DNA of 64,000 bases from Brevibacillus laterosporus (GTDB taxonomy: Bacteria > Bacillota > Bacilli > Brevibacillales > Brevibacillaceae). Positions within the stretch are counted from its first letter, which is position 1, and each line of letters begins with the position of its first letter. The position numbers and the translations under genes were made by a program. Where the stretch lies: assembly GCF_030489605.1 (NCBI RefSeq), contig NZ_JAUKFY010000008.1, positions 1 through 64,000 of the forward strand, read 5' to 3'. The notes under the pieces are model-generated. The model had not been told where the DNA came from, searched no databases, and was given only the letters and a program-made list of their open reading frames with translations. Shown here in pieces: positions 26,556-34,936 of the stretch.

Positions 26556-28284
26556 GTTAAAACGAAGGCTAGCTGTACACTTTATGTATCAGTTCTTTTT
26601 ACTTGCAATCGGGACACTTCTGCTCATCACTGTAGGATTAATTGTACTTGTACAAGAAATCAGTCAAAACGAGATTAAGCGGAATTTTCCCGCAGGTGCA
26701 CTGGACATCATGGTGTCTGATACCATAATTGAAAAAGACAAAGTCCAATTAAATGACTTGTTAATAAAGCAGATACGTGAAAAGGGCATGTGGCTACAAA
26801 TCGTTAGTGAAGATGGGCGCGTTATTCATTCAGTCAATGTTCCAGAAGACTTGCCAAACAGCTATCGAATCGATGAGCTGTGGGGGATTCATCAAACCAG
26901 TCATTGGAATTCATATACTGTATACTCAAAAATTTATAACACATTTGATTCACCGTATTTGTTTTTACTAGGGAATAGTGAACCAAACAAAGAATTGGTG
27001 GCAAAATGGTTTGCCCGCTATGCTCAGCAAGGAATAGTGGCCATTTCTTCTATGGCACAGATAGAAAAAGAAGTGAATGGTATAGACGGTTACCTACATG
27101 TTGTCGATCCACAAGGAAATGTTATTCAAGAAATTGGCAAACAAACAGAAAAACAGCGGTATCTTCCTATTGATTTAGTGAAGATGCAGATGGAGCCAGG
27201 TTCTTATCCGACGAAAATTGATGTGTATTATGACCCTGCATCTCTTAATACGTGGGTTCTACATATTACGAAAAAAGACGGAGAGTATCAGAAGCAACCG
27301 CTTTTACATGAAACCATTTATACTCTCGTCAAATTATGCGGGGGACTTTTTGCTCTGGCCATTCTATTTTCTATTTGGCATGGCTATCGTTATGGTCAGC
27401 CGTTGCTGTTATTTATTGGCTGGCTGGAGCGAATGGGACAAGGGCGCTACGACGAGGTATTGACCAAGAAGGACAGGAGAAATGCGTATCGTAAAAATGG
27501 AAAGCTGCGCATGCGATATCGACTTTATCAGGAGGTCATTGAGGCGTTTTATCAGATGGCTGAAAAGCTAACGGAATCGGAGCGGGAGAAAAAACGTTTG
27601 GAGAAAACTAGGGAAGAGTGGATGACCGGAATTACTCACGACCTGCGAACACCTCTGACAACGATTCAGGGCTATGGACATATGCTGGAAAGCAAACAGC
27701 TTGATTGGACAGCAACGGAATTACAGCAAGTGGGGCATATGATTCGAGAAAAGGCGGATTATATGCGTATCTTAGTAGAGGATTTTTCCCTTTCCTTTCA
27801 AATAAAGAACAATGCGGTATCCTTTTCAGTAGAACGGGTAGAGCTAAATGAATTTGTAAGAAGGATTATCTTGCAGCATATCAATGACGTAACCATAGAG
27901 GAAACCTCATTTATCTACGAAAGCAATCCTGAGCCACTGTACATAATGGCTAATCCGAAGTGGTTCACGCGCATGCTGGATAACCTGATTATCAATGCAG
28001 TGAAGCATACTCCTCCGGGGACGATGGTTACAGTGATAACGAAGCGCCAGGAGGACAGAGCAATATTAATTGTAAAAGATGAAGGATTAGGAATGGATGA
28101 GGAAACGAAAGAAAAGCTATTTGAACGTTATTACCGTGGCACTCATACGGAGGAGAAGGCAGAGGGCTCCGGTCTGGGAATGAGTATTGCAAAGGCCATT
28201 GCAGAGGGGCATCGCGGTACAGTCGAGGTAGAAACGGTAGTAGGCAGGGGAACTGCGATCACCTTATCGTTTCCTTGTGAATAA
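26548..28284 (+). CDS. sensor histidine kinase
   Basis: The 578-residue kinase has a first membrane helix (about 12-35), an extracytoplasmic sensor region of about 200 residues and a second helix (about 253-275). The HisKA phospho-acceptor is His364 in THDLRTPLTT. The ATPase domain carries N box NLIINAVKHTPPG, G1 DEGLGM and G2 GSGLGMSIAKAI. GTG 26548 has AAGGAG 7 bases upstream and overlaps the regulator gene. The upstream TTG frame at 26530 has no ribosome site. The large external domain suggests an extracellular ligand, possibly peptide-related given the neighbouring importer; that is inference. Confidence 0.95.
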   Translation: MSRLKRRLAVHFMYQFFLLAIGTLLLITVGLIVLVQEISQNEIKRNFPAGALDIMVSDTIIEKDKVQLNDLLIKQIREKGMWLQIVSEDGRVIHSVNVPEDLPNSYRIDELWGIHQTSHWNSYTVYSKIYNTFDSPYLFLLGNSEPNKELVAKWFARYAQQGIVAISSMAQIEKEVNGIDGYLHVVDPQGNVIQEIGKQTEKQRYLPIDLVKMQMEPGSYPTKIDVYYDPASLNTWVLHITKKDGEYQKQPLLHETIYTLVKLCGGLFALAILFSIWHGYRYGQPLLLFIGWLERMGQGRYDEVLTKKDRRNAYRKNGKLRMRYRLYQEVIEAFYQMAEKLTESEREKKRLEKTREEWMTGITHDLRTPLTTIQGYGHMLESKQLDWTATELQQVGHMIREKADYMRILVEDFSLSFQIKNNAVSFSVERVELNEFVRRIILQHINDVTIEETSFIYESNPEPLYIMANPKWFTRMLDNLIINAVKHTPPGTMVTVITKRQEDRAILIVKDEGLGMDEETKEKLFERYYRGTHTEEKAEGSGLGMSIAKAIAEGHRGTVEVETVVGRGTAITLSFPCE

Positions 28285-28349
28285 CATCAGTAGTGAGCTT
28301 CTCATAGCTTGAGGAGCGCATCTTGTTCAAAGCCGAATCATCCAGATTT

Positions 28350-28400
28350 AAAGCAGGCATTAACAGGCAGTCATCCTGTAGTGGCTGCTTTATTTTATTT
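28350..28400 (+). terminator. terminator of the two-component operon
   Basis: AAAGCAG with an inner ACAGG arm pairs with CCTGT and CTGCTTT, followed by a T-rich tract. It separates the kinase from the importer operon. Confidence 0.7.
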
Positions 28401-28429
28401 TATGTGTTAATTCCGATCGGGTTACTTGC

Positions 28430-28453
28430 CTTTTTTCGTTAAGGTGCTATACT
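28430..28453 (+). promoter_or_regulatory. promoter of the peptide importer with a GTTAAGG motif
   Basis: TTGCCT (28427-28432) and TATACT (28449-28454 region) are about 16 bp apart. GTTAAGG at 28438-28444 lies in the spacer, and an inverted CTTAACG follows the start region. The motif shared with 25784 suggests control by the adjacent response regulator. Confidence 0.45.
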
Positions 28454-28507
28454 AGAAAACAACTTAACGTTATTCCCGAAATGAAGATCAAAATCGGAGG
28501 AGTCGAC

Positions 28508-30106
28508 ATGAAGAAGCGCTTTGGAATGATTTCTATTATGATGAGTATCCTTTTATTTCTTAGCGGCTGTGCTAGTGAAGGTACAGCACCTCAGCAGGGA
28601 GGAAACCAAAGTCAACCTGTAGCCGGGAGCGGCACACCCAAAAGTGGGGGAAGCTTGGTAATCGCAGTTGGCGATGATCCTAGCGCACTTAACCCGAACT
28701 ATGCCGGGGATCGCGTGACCTTAACGATTAATCAATCCTTGTTTGCACCTTTATTTACAATCAATGAAGGGAAGAAAGCATTTGTACTGGCTGAGAGCCT
28801 GACGCAATCCAAGGATTTTTTAACCTATACGCTAAAACTGCGAGATAACTTGACTTGGCATGATGGGAAAAAGCTGACTGCTGATGATGTAGTCTTTACG
28901 CTTGCTAGTATTTTGGATGAAAAGCAACACAGCCCGCAACGAAGCTTGTTTGTCTTAGATGGAAAGCCGATTCAGGCGAAAAAAGTTGACGATACAACAG
29001 TAGACTTTGTACTTCCTCAGGTCAGTGCAGCCTTTGAAGGAGCTTTGGTTCAGGTTTCCCCCATTCCGAAGCATATTTTTGAAAATGTAGAGGATATTGA
29101 AAAGAGTGAAAAAAACTTCAGCCCAGTCGGTTCTGGTCCGTTCAAATTCAAGGAATATAAGCCTGGAGAATATGTAACCTTAGAACGTTTTGATAACTAC
29201 TTTGCAGGAAAATCCTATTTAGACACGATAACGTATCGCATTACCAAGGATAGTAACGCTGCGAATTTAGCAATGCAAAATGGCGAAATTCAAATGAAGT
29301 TTATCGACCCGCAGGACTATAACAAGATGAATGACATGCAGATGTTTAACTTAATTAAATATAATGAAGGTCGATTGGTGTACATGGCTTTTAATCTCAA
29401 TATTGATGTATTACAGAAAAAAGAGGTTCGCCAAGCGATTGCCTATGCTATTGATAAGAATGAATTAGTTCATGCAGCGTACTCGTCTCTTGATTATGCT
29501 GAACCTGCTTATTCCCTGCTTACTCCTGATGCGCTTTACTATACAAAGGAGTTGCCTGCGTATGATTACAACGTGCAGAAAGCTAAGGAATTGCTACAAA
29601 AGGCAGGAGTCAATCATTTGAAGCTTAGATTGGCCTATGTGAATAACAATAAACCGCAAACCAGCCAAGCACTTTATCTTCAGCAGAATTTGAAAGATGT
29701 CGGAATTGAAATTGAACTGCAGCCATTAGATCCAGCAGCATTTTCAAACAAATCTCAGGATATGAAAAACAAAGATTATGACTTGTCCTTTGGCGGCTAC
29801 ATTATGGGCTATGAGCCGGATGCTTATAAATCTTTATTTGTTAGTACAGAGCCTTTTAACTATTCGCACTACAATAACAAAGAGTTTGATCAGCTATGGT
29901 CCAAAGCTGCTGTAGAGGTTGATACAGCAAAACGTGCTGAGCTGTATAAAAAAATCCAGCAAACAGTAGCAGATGATGTGCCGATCTATCCCATTGCATA
30001 CCCTAAATCCATTATAGCGGTGGACAAAAAATTTGGTGGTTTGCAAGAGGCGGTTACGAAGCCGGTTACCATGTTTGAGGATTTGTCGAAAATTTACGAG
30101 CAATAA
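28508..30106 (+). CDS. peptide ABC transporter substrate-binding lipoprotein (SBP family 5)
   Basis: The 532-residue lipoprotein has signal peptide MKKRFGMISIMMSILLFLSGC with lipid-attachment Cys21, a Ser/Gly/Gln-rich linker and the family-5 fold. Signature stretches are SGTPKSGGSLVIAVGDDPSALNP, KLRDNLTWHDGKKLTADDVVFTL and VRQAIAYAIDKNELVHAAY. It binds oligopeptides (or nickel/opine-type ligands) outside the membrane for the permease genes downstream. The ATG 28508 has GGAGG at proper distance. A large palindrome separates it from the permease genes, probably giving excess binding protein. Confidence 0.93.
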   Translation: MKKRFGMISIMMSILLFLSGCASEGTAPQQGGNQSQPVAGSGTPKSGGSLVIAVGDDPSALNPNYAGDRVTLTINQSLFAPLFTINEGKKAFVLAESLTQSKDFLTYTLKLRDNLTWHDGKKLTADDVVFTLASILDEKQHSPQRSLFVLDGKPIQAKKVDDTTVDFVLPQVSAAFEGALVQVSPIPKHIFENVEDIEKSEKNFSPVGSGPFKFKEYKPGEYVTLERFDNYFAGKSYLDTITYRITKDSNAANLAMQNGEIQMKFIDPQDYNKMNDMQMFNLIKYNEGRLVYMAFNLNIDVLQKKEVRQAIAYAIDKNELVHAAYSSLDYAEPAYSLLTPDALYYTKELPAYDYNVQKAKELLQKAGVNHLKLRLAYVNNNKPQTSQALYLQQNLKDVGIEIELQPLDPAAFSNKSQDMKNKDYDLSFGGYIMGYEPDAYKSLFVSTEPFNYSHYNNKEFDQLWSKAAVEVDTAKRAELYKKIQQTVADDVPIYPIAYPKSIIAVDKKFGGLQEAVTKPVTMFEDLSKIYEQ

Positions 30107-30138
30107 TAACAGTTAGAGCATTTATAGGAAACAAGGGA

Positions 30139-30170
30139 GAAAATAAGCTGATTCGAATCAGCTTATTTTC
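30139..30170. terminator. 32-bp perfect palindrome between binding protein and permease genes
   Basis: A 16-base arm ending GATTC is followed directly by its exact reverse complement with no spacer, 30139-30154 and 30155-30170, then ATTCCC. As RNA it forms a long hairpin with U-rich 3' arm. It probably causes partial termination or protects the upstream mRNA 3' end, but a perfect palindrome could also bind a dimeric protein. Confidence 0.7.
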
Positions 30171-30202
30171 ATTCCCAGAAGCTGTTGTAGGAGGACATTC
30201 AT

Positions 30203-31153
30203 GTGTTTTCATTTATAGCAAAACGGATTCTTCAATCCATTCCGATGTTATTTTTTATTTCTATTGTTTGCTTTGCTTTGATAAAGCTGGCTCCTGGTGA
30301 TCCCCTGCAAGCCTTCATTACTCCCAAAATGAGTCTTGAGGATATCGAACGGATTCGGCATAACATGGGATTAGATCAACCTGGGTATGTTCAGTATTTT
30401 ATGTGGCTGAAAAATGTGTTTATGGGTGATTTTGGCTATTCGCTGATCAATCATCGGCCTGTGCTGACACAGGTAATCGAACGGTTACCGGCAACGGCAG
30501 GGTTAATGGGAGCTTCTATCCTTCTCTCTGTTCTGTTGGCTATTCCATTGGGATTACTGGCGGGGGCAAATCGAAATAAGTGGATCGACAGTTTTTTAAA
30601 TATGTTTTCATATGTAGGGATTTCCATTCCAGCTTTTTGGTTTGCTATGCTTCTGATTTACTTTTTTGCGATTAAACTGCATCTTCTTCCTAGCATGGGA
30701 ATAAGAACGATCGGAGTAAACTCCGCCTGGGATGTTATCAAGCACGGGATTCTTCCCTGTTTGGTTCTTAGCTTCGGGCAATTGTCTGTTTATATGAGAT
30801 ATATTCGTTCCAATACGATTGGACAACTAAAAGAGGATTATGTTCAAATCCAATACGCGTACGGTTCTACCCGATGGCAGATTCTTTTTCGCCATGTGCT
30901 AAAAAATGTACTTTTACCGATTATTACCCTTTTGGGGATGTCATTACCTGATTTGATTGCTGGAGCGATTATTACTGAAACGGTATTTTCTTGGCCAGGA
31001 ATTGGCTCACTTAGTATCAAGGCTGCCTTTGGATTTGATTACCCAATCATTATGGCTATTACCATGTTTACGTCCGTCTTGCTCATCATCGGCAATTTAC
31101 TGGCAGATATCCTATACAGCGTAGTTGATCCTCGAATCAGGGCATGGAGGTAG
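30203..31153 (+). CDS. peptide ABC transporter permease (DppB-type)
   Basis: The 316-residue integral membrane protein has six membrane segments. The N-terminal MFSFIAKRILQSIPMLFFIS and GDFGYSLINHRPV are typical of DppB/OppB, and the EAA-type cytoplasmic loop appears as YVQIQYAYGSTRWQILFRHVLKNVLLPIITLLG. It forms half of the translocation path. It starts with GTG after AGGAGG. The next permease starts 4 bp after its stop. Confidence 0.95.
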   Translation: MFSFIAKRILQSIPMLFFISIVCFALIKLAPGDPLQAFITPKMSLEDIERIRHNMGLDQPGYVQYFMWLKNVFMGDFGYSLINHRPVLTQVIERLPATAGLMGASILLSVLLAIPLGLLAGANRNKWIDSFLNMFSYVGISIPAFWFAMLLIYFFAIKLHLLPSMGIRTIGVNSAWDVIKHGILPCLVLSFGQLSVYMRYIRSNTIGQLKEDYVQIQYAYGSTRWQILFRHVLKNVLLPIITLLGMSLPDLIAGAIITETVFSWPGIGSLSIKAAFGFDYPIIMAITMFTSVLLIIGNLLADILYSVVDPRIRAWR

Positions 31154-31157
31154 CAAG

Positions 31158-32003
31158 ATGAATAGAAGAAGATGGAATAACGTAAAAATGGAATTGTTAA
31201 CCAATAAGCTGGGTCTGATCTCGGTTATCATTCTGTTTGTTTTTGCACTTGGCTCCATATTTGCTTTTCTAGCTCCGTATGATCCTAATCAGATCGTTAT
31301 CCAGGATAGGCTTCAGGCGATGAGCCAAACGCATTTTTTTGGCACTGATGATTACGGTAGGGATTATTTTTCTCGGGCTCTGCATGGCGGGAGAGTCTCT
31401 TTACTGGTGGGATTTGCTGCTATGATTATCGCTACCGGACTTGGTACAACAATTGGAGCGATTAGCGGCTATTTTGGAGGCATGGTCGATAGCATCATTA
31501 TGCGCACCGTAGAGATTTTAATGTCAATTCCATCCTTTTTATTAATGCTGATTCTAAGTGTGTATTTAAAGCCCAGTATTCAAACCGTGATTATTATTAT
31601 TGGACTTTTGACTTGGATGAATGTAGCTAGACTTGTCCGAGCAGAGACACTGTCTGTCAAGGAACGGGAATATGTATTGTACGCCAAAGTGTCGGGACAA
31701 AGCTCATTTAAAATTATCTGCTATCACATCATTCCAAGTATCTCTTCTACTATCATTGTGACGGCGACCATCAATATTGCCTCTGCCATCTTGATGGAGT
31801 CGGCGCTGAGCTTTCTGGGATTAGGTATTCAACAGCCTAATTCATCCTGGGGGAGCATGCTAAACAACGCGCAAGGCTTTATAGGGGAAGCACCGCATCT
31901 AGCTCTATTTCCCGGCTTGTTTATTCTGCTTACGGTAATGAGCTTTAATGTCCTAGGGGATGTTTTGCGAGTAGCCTTTGAACCAAAAGCCAATGACGAA
32001 TAG
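31158..32003 (+). CDS. peptide ABC transporter permease (DppC-type)
   Basis: The 281-residue partner permease begins MNRRRWNNVKMELLTNKLGL. It contains FFGTDDYGRDYFSRALHGGRVSLLVG, the DppC hallmark, and the EAA loop YVLYAKVSGQSSFKIICYHIIPSIS. Start ATG 31158 follows GGAGG and lies 4 bp after the previous stop; a longer frame would overlap the upstream gene. Confidence 0.95.
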   Translation: MNRRRWNNVKMELLTNKLGLISVIILFVFALGSIFAFLAPYDPNQIVIQDRLQAMSQTHFFGTDDYGRDYFSRALHGGRVSLLVGFAAMIIATGLGTTIGAISGYFGGMVDSIIMRTVEILMSIPSFLLMLILSVYLKPSIQTVIIIIGLLTWMNVARLVRAETLSVKEREYVLYAKVSGQSSFKIICYHIIPSISSTIIVTATINIASAILMESALSFLGLGIQQPNSSWGSMLNNAQGFIGEAPHLALFPGLFILLTVMSFNVLGDVLRVAFEPKANDE

Positions 32004-32046
32004 ACATAGAATAACGAATGAAGATGATCAGCTTGGAGTGAGTCAT

Positions 32047-33057
32047 ATGACGGAAGTTTTATTGGATGTGAAGAATTTAAGAACGTCCTTTTTCACACGC
32101 GCTGGAGAGGTGCAGGCTGTTAGAGGAGTCAGTTTTTCCGTACAAAAAGGTGAAATAATTGGGATTGTAGGCGAGTCGGGAAGCGGAAAAAGCGTAACCG
32201 CCAAATCCATTCTCTCTCTGATTGCACACCCGGGGAAAATTGTCGGTGGAGAGATCAATTTCAATGGAAGGGATCTGCTTTTAGCCACAGAAAAGGAGCA
32301 TAAAGCCATTCGCGGGAATCAGATTGCTATGATCTTTCAAGACCCCATGACTTCGCTGAATCCTGTATATAAAATCGGGCGACAGCTAACGGAAGTAATC
32401 GTAAGACATCAAAAGGTGAGTAAGTCTGTAGCGAAACAAAAGGCAATCGAATTATTAAAACAGGTAGGCATACCCTCTGCTGAAGAACGTTTCAACCAAT
32501 ACCCCCATGAATTCAGCGGCGGAATGAGGCAGAGAGTGATGATTGCAATGGCGCTTTCATGTGAACCGGAGCTATTGATCGCAGATGAGCCTACTACCGC
32601 ATTAGATGTAACGATTCAGGCGCAGATTCTTGATTTGATAAAGGAGCTAGCTAACCAATCAGATACAGCAGTTATGCTGATCACGCATGATTTGGGTGTA
32701 GTTGCCCAAGTATGTACAAGAGTAATTGTCATGTACAGCGGTATGGTGATGGAGGAGGGGAAGGTTGAGGATATCTTTTATCGCCCGCAGCATCCCTATA
32801 CACAGGGACTTCTGCGTTCTCTGCCTAAACATCATACGGGGGATAAAGAAAGACTAATTCCCATCGAGGGAACTCCGCCTAGCTTATTAAACCCTACGGA
32901 TGGCTGTCCATTTGCCGAGCGTTGCCCGCATATGATGGATAAATGTCTGAGTCAGATTCCGCCTTCTTATGAGATGGGTTCCGATCAACGGATGAAATGC
33001 TGGCTGGGAGAAGAGACCGGGGGGAACAGATATGAAAACCAAAGACATTTTAGTTGA
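32047..33057 (+). CDS. peptide ABC transporter ATPase (DppD-type)
   Basis: The 336-residue ATPase has Walker A GESGSGKS, signature FSGGMRQRVMIA, Walker B LLIADEPTTALD and a C-terminal oligopeptide/dipeptide extension with a cysteine cluster (DGCPFAERCPHMMDKC) that may bind an iron-sulfur cluster. ATG 32047 with TTGGAGTGA upstream was chosen. Its 3' end overlaps the next ATPase gene by 26 bp, so the two are translationally coupled. Confidence 0.95.
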   Translation: MTEVLLDVKNLRTSFFTRAGEVQAVRGVSFSVQKGEIIGIVGESGSGKSVTAKSILSLIAHPGKIVGGEINFNGRDLLLATEKEHKAIRGNQIAMIFQDPMTSLNPVYKIGRQLTEVIVRHQKVSKSVAKQKAIELLKQVGIPSAEERFNQYPHEFSGGMRQRVMIAMALSCEPELLIADEPTTALDVTIQAQILDLIKELANQSDTAVMLITHDLGVVAQVCTRVIVMYSGMVMEEGKVEDIFYRPQHPYTQGLLRSLPKHHTGDKERLIPIEGTPPSLLNPTDGCPFAERCPHMMDKCLSQIPPSYEMGSDQRMKCWLGEETGGNRYENQRHFS

Positions 33058-34012
33058 TGTAGAGCATCTCAAAAAATATTATCCAATCAATAAAGGCTTT
33101 TTTGGTGGGGGAAAGACATATGTGAAGGCTGTGGACGATGTCAGCTTTCAGATTTATAAGGGAGAAACATTTGGTCTGGTTGGAGAGTCTGGCTGTGGTA
33201 AATCTACAACAGGACGCAGTATCGTTAGGCTGTTCGATGTAACTGACGGGAAAATACTGTTTGATGGACATGATGTAGCGAAAATGAACGAACAACAGCT
33301 CAAGCCATTCCGCAAACGAATGCAAACGATTTTTCAGGACCCGTATTCTTCCTTAAATCCGGGGATGACTGTCTTTGAGCTGATCAGTGAACCTATGAAT
33401 ATCCATGAATCTCTCGGGGCAAATGAGCGAAAGGATATCATTTCGGCTCTCTTGGAGCGTGTAGGTTTAAAGAAAGAACATTTGGAGCGTTATCCGCATG
33501 AATTTAGCGGCGGACAGAGACAGAGGGTCAGCATCGCCCGATCTCTTGCTGTGAAGCCGGAATTCATTATGTGCGATGAACCAATCTCCGCGCTGGATGT
33601 ATCTGTTCAAGCACAAGTGGTCAATATGCTGGAGGATTTGCAAAATGAATTGGGGTTGACCTATCTGTTCATCGCCCATGATCTTTCGATGGTACGTCAT
33701 ATTTCGGACCGCATTGGAGTGATGTACTTAGGTCAATTGGTAGAAGTAGCTGAAAGCGGCGAGCTATATGAGCATCCGGCACATCCTTATACACAAGCAC
33801 TGCTTTCCTCTATACCGGTAGCTGATCCGAAGCTGCGCGATCAAAAGCGTATCATGATGAAAGGGGGCATTCCGAGTCCGTTGTCAACCATTCGCGGCTG
33901 TAAGTTCCAATCGAGATGTCCTTATGCATCGTCACGCTGTGCAGAAGAGCAGCCAAAGCTAGTATCAATTAGCGCGGGTCACCAGGTTGCCTGTCATTTA
34001 TTTAATGAATAA
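33032..34012 (+). CDS. peptide ABC transporter ATPase (DppF-type)
   Basis: The 326-residue second ATPase has Walker A GESGCGKST, signature FSGGQRQRVSIA, Walker B FIMCDEPISALD and the C-terminal extension with RGCKFQSRCPYASSRCAEEQP. It pairs with the DppD-type subunit to power uptake. GGGGGGAA precedes the ATG. With genes 28508-33057 it forms a complete five-component importer. Confidence 0.95.
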   Translation: MKTKDILVDVEHLKKYYPINKGFFGGGKTYVKAVDDVSFQIYKGETFGLVGESGCGKSTTGRSIVRLFDVTDGKILFDGHDVAKMNEQQLKPFRKRMQTIFQDPYSSLNPGMTVFELISEPMNIHESLGANERKDIISALLERVGLKKEHLERYPHEFSGGQRQRVSIARSLAVKPEFIMCDEPISALDVSVQAQVVNMLEDLQNELGLTYLFIAHDLSMVRHISDRIGVMYLGQLVEVAESGELYEHPAHPYTQALLSSIPVADPKLRDQKRIMMKGGIPSPLSTIRGCKFQSRCPYASSRCAEEQPKLVSISAGHQVACHLFNE

Positions 34013-34038
34013 GTCAAAAATTGAGAGGGTATTCCACA

Positions 34039-34506
34039 ATGTCTCTAGTAAAGCTTTCGCAAAATGAAGCACTGATGATTGAAGTCCTTCGAGCAAAGGG
34101 TGTGACAGATGAAGAATTATTGGATGCTTTAAAAAAGGAAGATATCAGCGATTTTTTGCAATGTAGCGATGACTTCGACTTTTCTCAGCTGCTCGATTTT
34201 TCCAGACAAAACTGGTGCGAGCTCGAACAAGCAGTCAGAGAAGGATATCAGATTAAATTTAATACAATCAATGGAATTAAATATCTGATCTCTGTAAGAC
34301 TAAACCAAGTAGCTGACCGTGATTATCAAAACAAGGGAGACTATCTAGCGGAAATCAAGCTGAAAGAAGCGGAAGTCATCTGGCTACAGTCTGTGCTCTC
34401 TAAGAATTGGACAGTCGTAGAGCAAAAGCAAGATCCAAAGCAAGATCCAAAGCAAGATCAAAACTCAGAGCTAAAAGTCATCCAAATCAAATTGGTTCGT
34501 TCGTAA
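34039..34506 (+). CDS. hypothetical protein at the end of the peptide importer operon
   Basis: The 155-residue acidic cytoplasmic protein is not recognised. The N-terminal half is helical (ALMIEVLRAKGVTDEELLDALKKEDISDFLQ). The C-terminal half has strand-like segments with YLISVRLNQV and ends in a basic strand. At 34428-34460 a 12-base unit repeats (CAAGATCCAAAG), encoding KQDPKQDPKQDQ, likely slippage-prone. GAGAGGG precedes ATG 34039. It starts 26 bp after the last ATPase and ahead of a terminator, so it is probably cotranscribed with the importer. Confidence 0.65.
   Translation: MSLVKLSQNEALMIEVLRAKGVTDEELLDALKKEDISDFLQCSDDFDFSQLLDFSRQNWCELEQAVREGYQIKFNTINGIKYLISVRLNQVADRDYQNKGDYLAEIKLKEAEVIWLQSVLSKNWTVVEQKQDPKQDPKQDQNSELKVIQIKLVRS
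34428..34460 (+). repeat. 12-bp tandem repeat within the hypothetical gene
   Basis: Roughly two and a half copies of CAAGATCCAAAG encode a KQDP repeat. Being in-frame, copy-number change would lengthen a linker without frameshift. Confidence 0.7.
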
Positions 34507-34542
34507 GCATAGGAGCATTATAACTGTCATTTATCAGTGGAA

Positions 34543-34568
34543 AGTCACCTGTCAGGGTGGCTTTTTTT
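34543..34568 (+). terminator. terminator of the peptide importer operon
   Basis: AGTCACC pairs with GGTGGCT (one G-U) around TGTCAG-like loop bases, followed by seven T. Confidence 0.85.
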
Positions 34569-34707
34569 AGTTTAAGCACCGCGATCGTATCATTTTCTTT
34601 TTTGTCATACTGGCGTATCGCGTTTTACTTTACGCTACCCTTAGCAAATGCAATAACCAAATGCTAGAGAAGGTCTCAAAGGTAACAGCCTTCTTTTATT
34701 ATAAACT

Positions 34708-34733
34708 CAGCGCCAACAGGTGCTGTTTTTTTA
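34708..34733 (+). terminator. second terminator-like hairpin before the iron operon
   Basis: CAGCGCC pairs with GGTGCTG around AACA and is followed by seven T. No ORF lies between it and the previous terminator, so it may insulate the Fur-controlled operon or end a short unseen transcript. Confidence 0.75.
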
Positions 34734-34823
34734 TTGACGTTAGAGGTTGATTTCGATCTGATAGATAATATGAGGGAACAACTTTCACAAAAATATAAAA
34801 ACAATTGTGGTTACCAATTTTTC

Positions 34824-34853
34824 TTGATTTTTCTTAAGTAACCAAGCTATAAT
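34824..34853 (+). promoter_or_regulatory. promoter of the siderophore uptake operon
   Basis: TTGATT and TATAAT are separated by 18 bp, directly ahead of a Fur box. Confidence 0.65.
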
Positions 34854-34859
34854 CACAAC

Positions 34860-34874
34860 TGAAAATAATTATCA
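34860..34874 (+). promoter_or_regulatory. Fur box of the siderophore uptake operon
   Basis: TGAAAATAATTATCA matches the Bacillus 7-1-7 Fur consensus TGATAATNATTATCA at all but one fixed base and lies at the expected transcription start. Iron-bound Fur should block the promoter. Confidence 0.8.
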
Positions 34875-34936
34875 TTTTCAAAGACTGTGCTTGTTATACA
34901 TAAAAATTCAAACAAGAATGGGTTTGAGGAGAAGGA

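Noticed and set aside
34428-34460. Short tandem array considered as a CRISPR or regulatory repeat
   Set aside because: Units are 12 bp, contiguous and in frame within a gene, so it is a coding microsatellite. No CRISPR array is present anywhere in the window.
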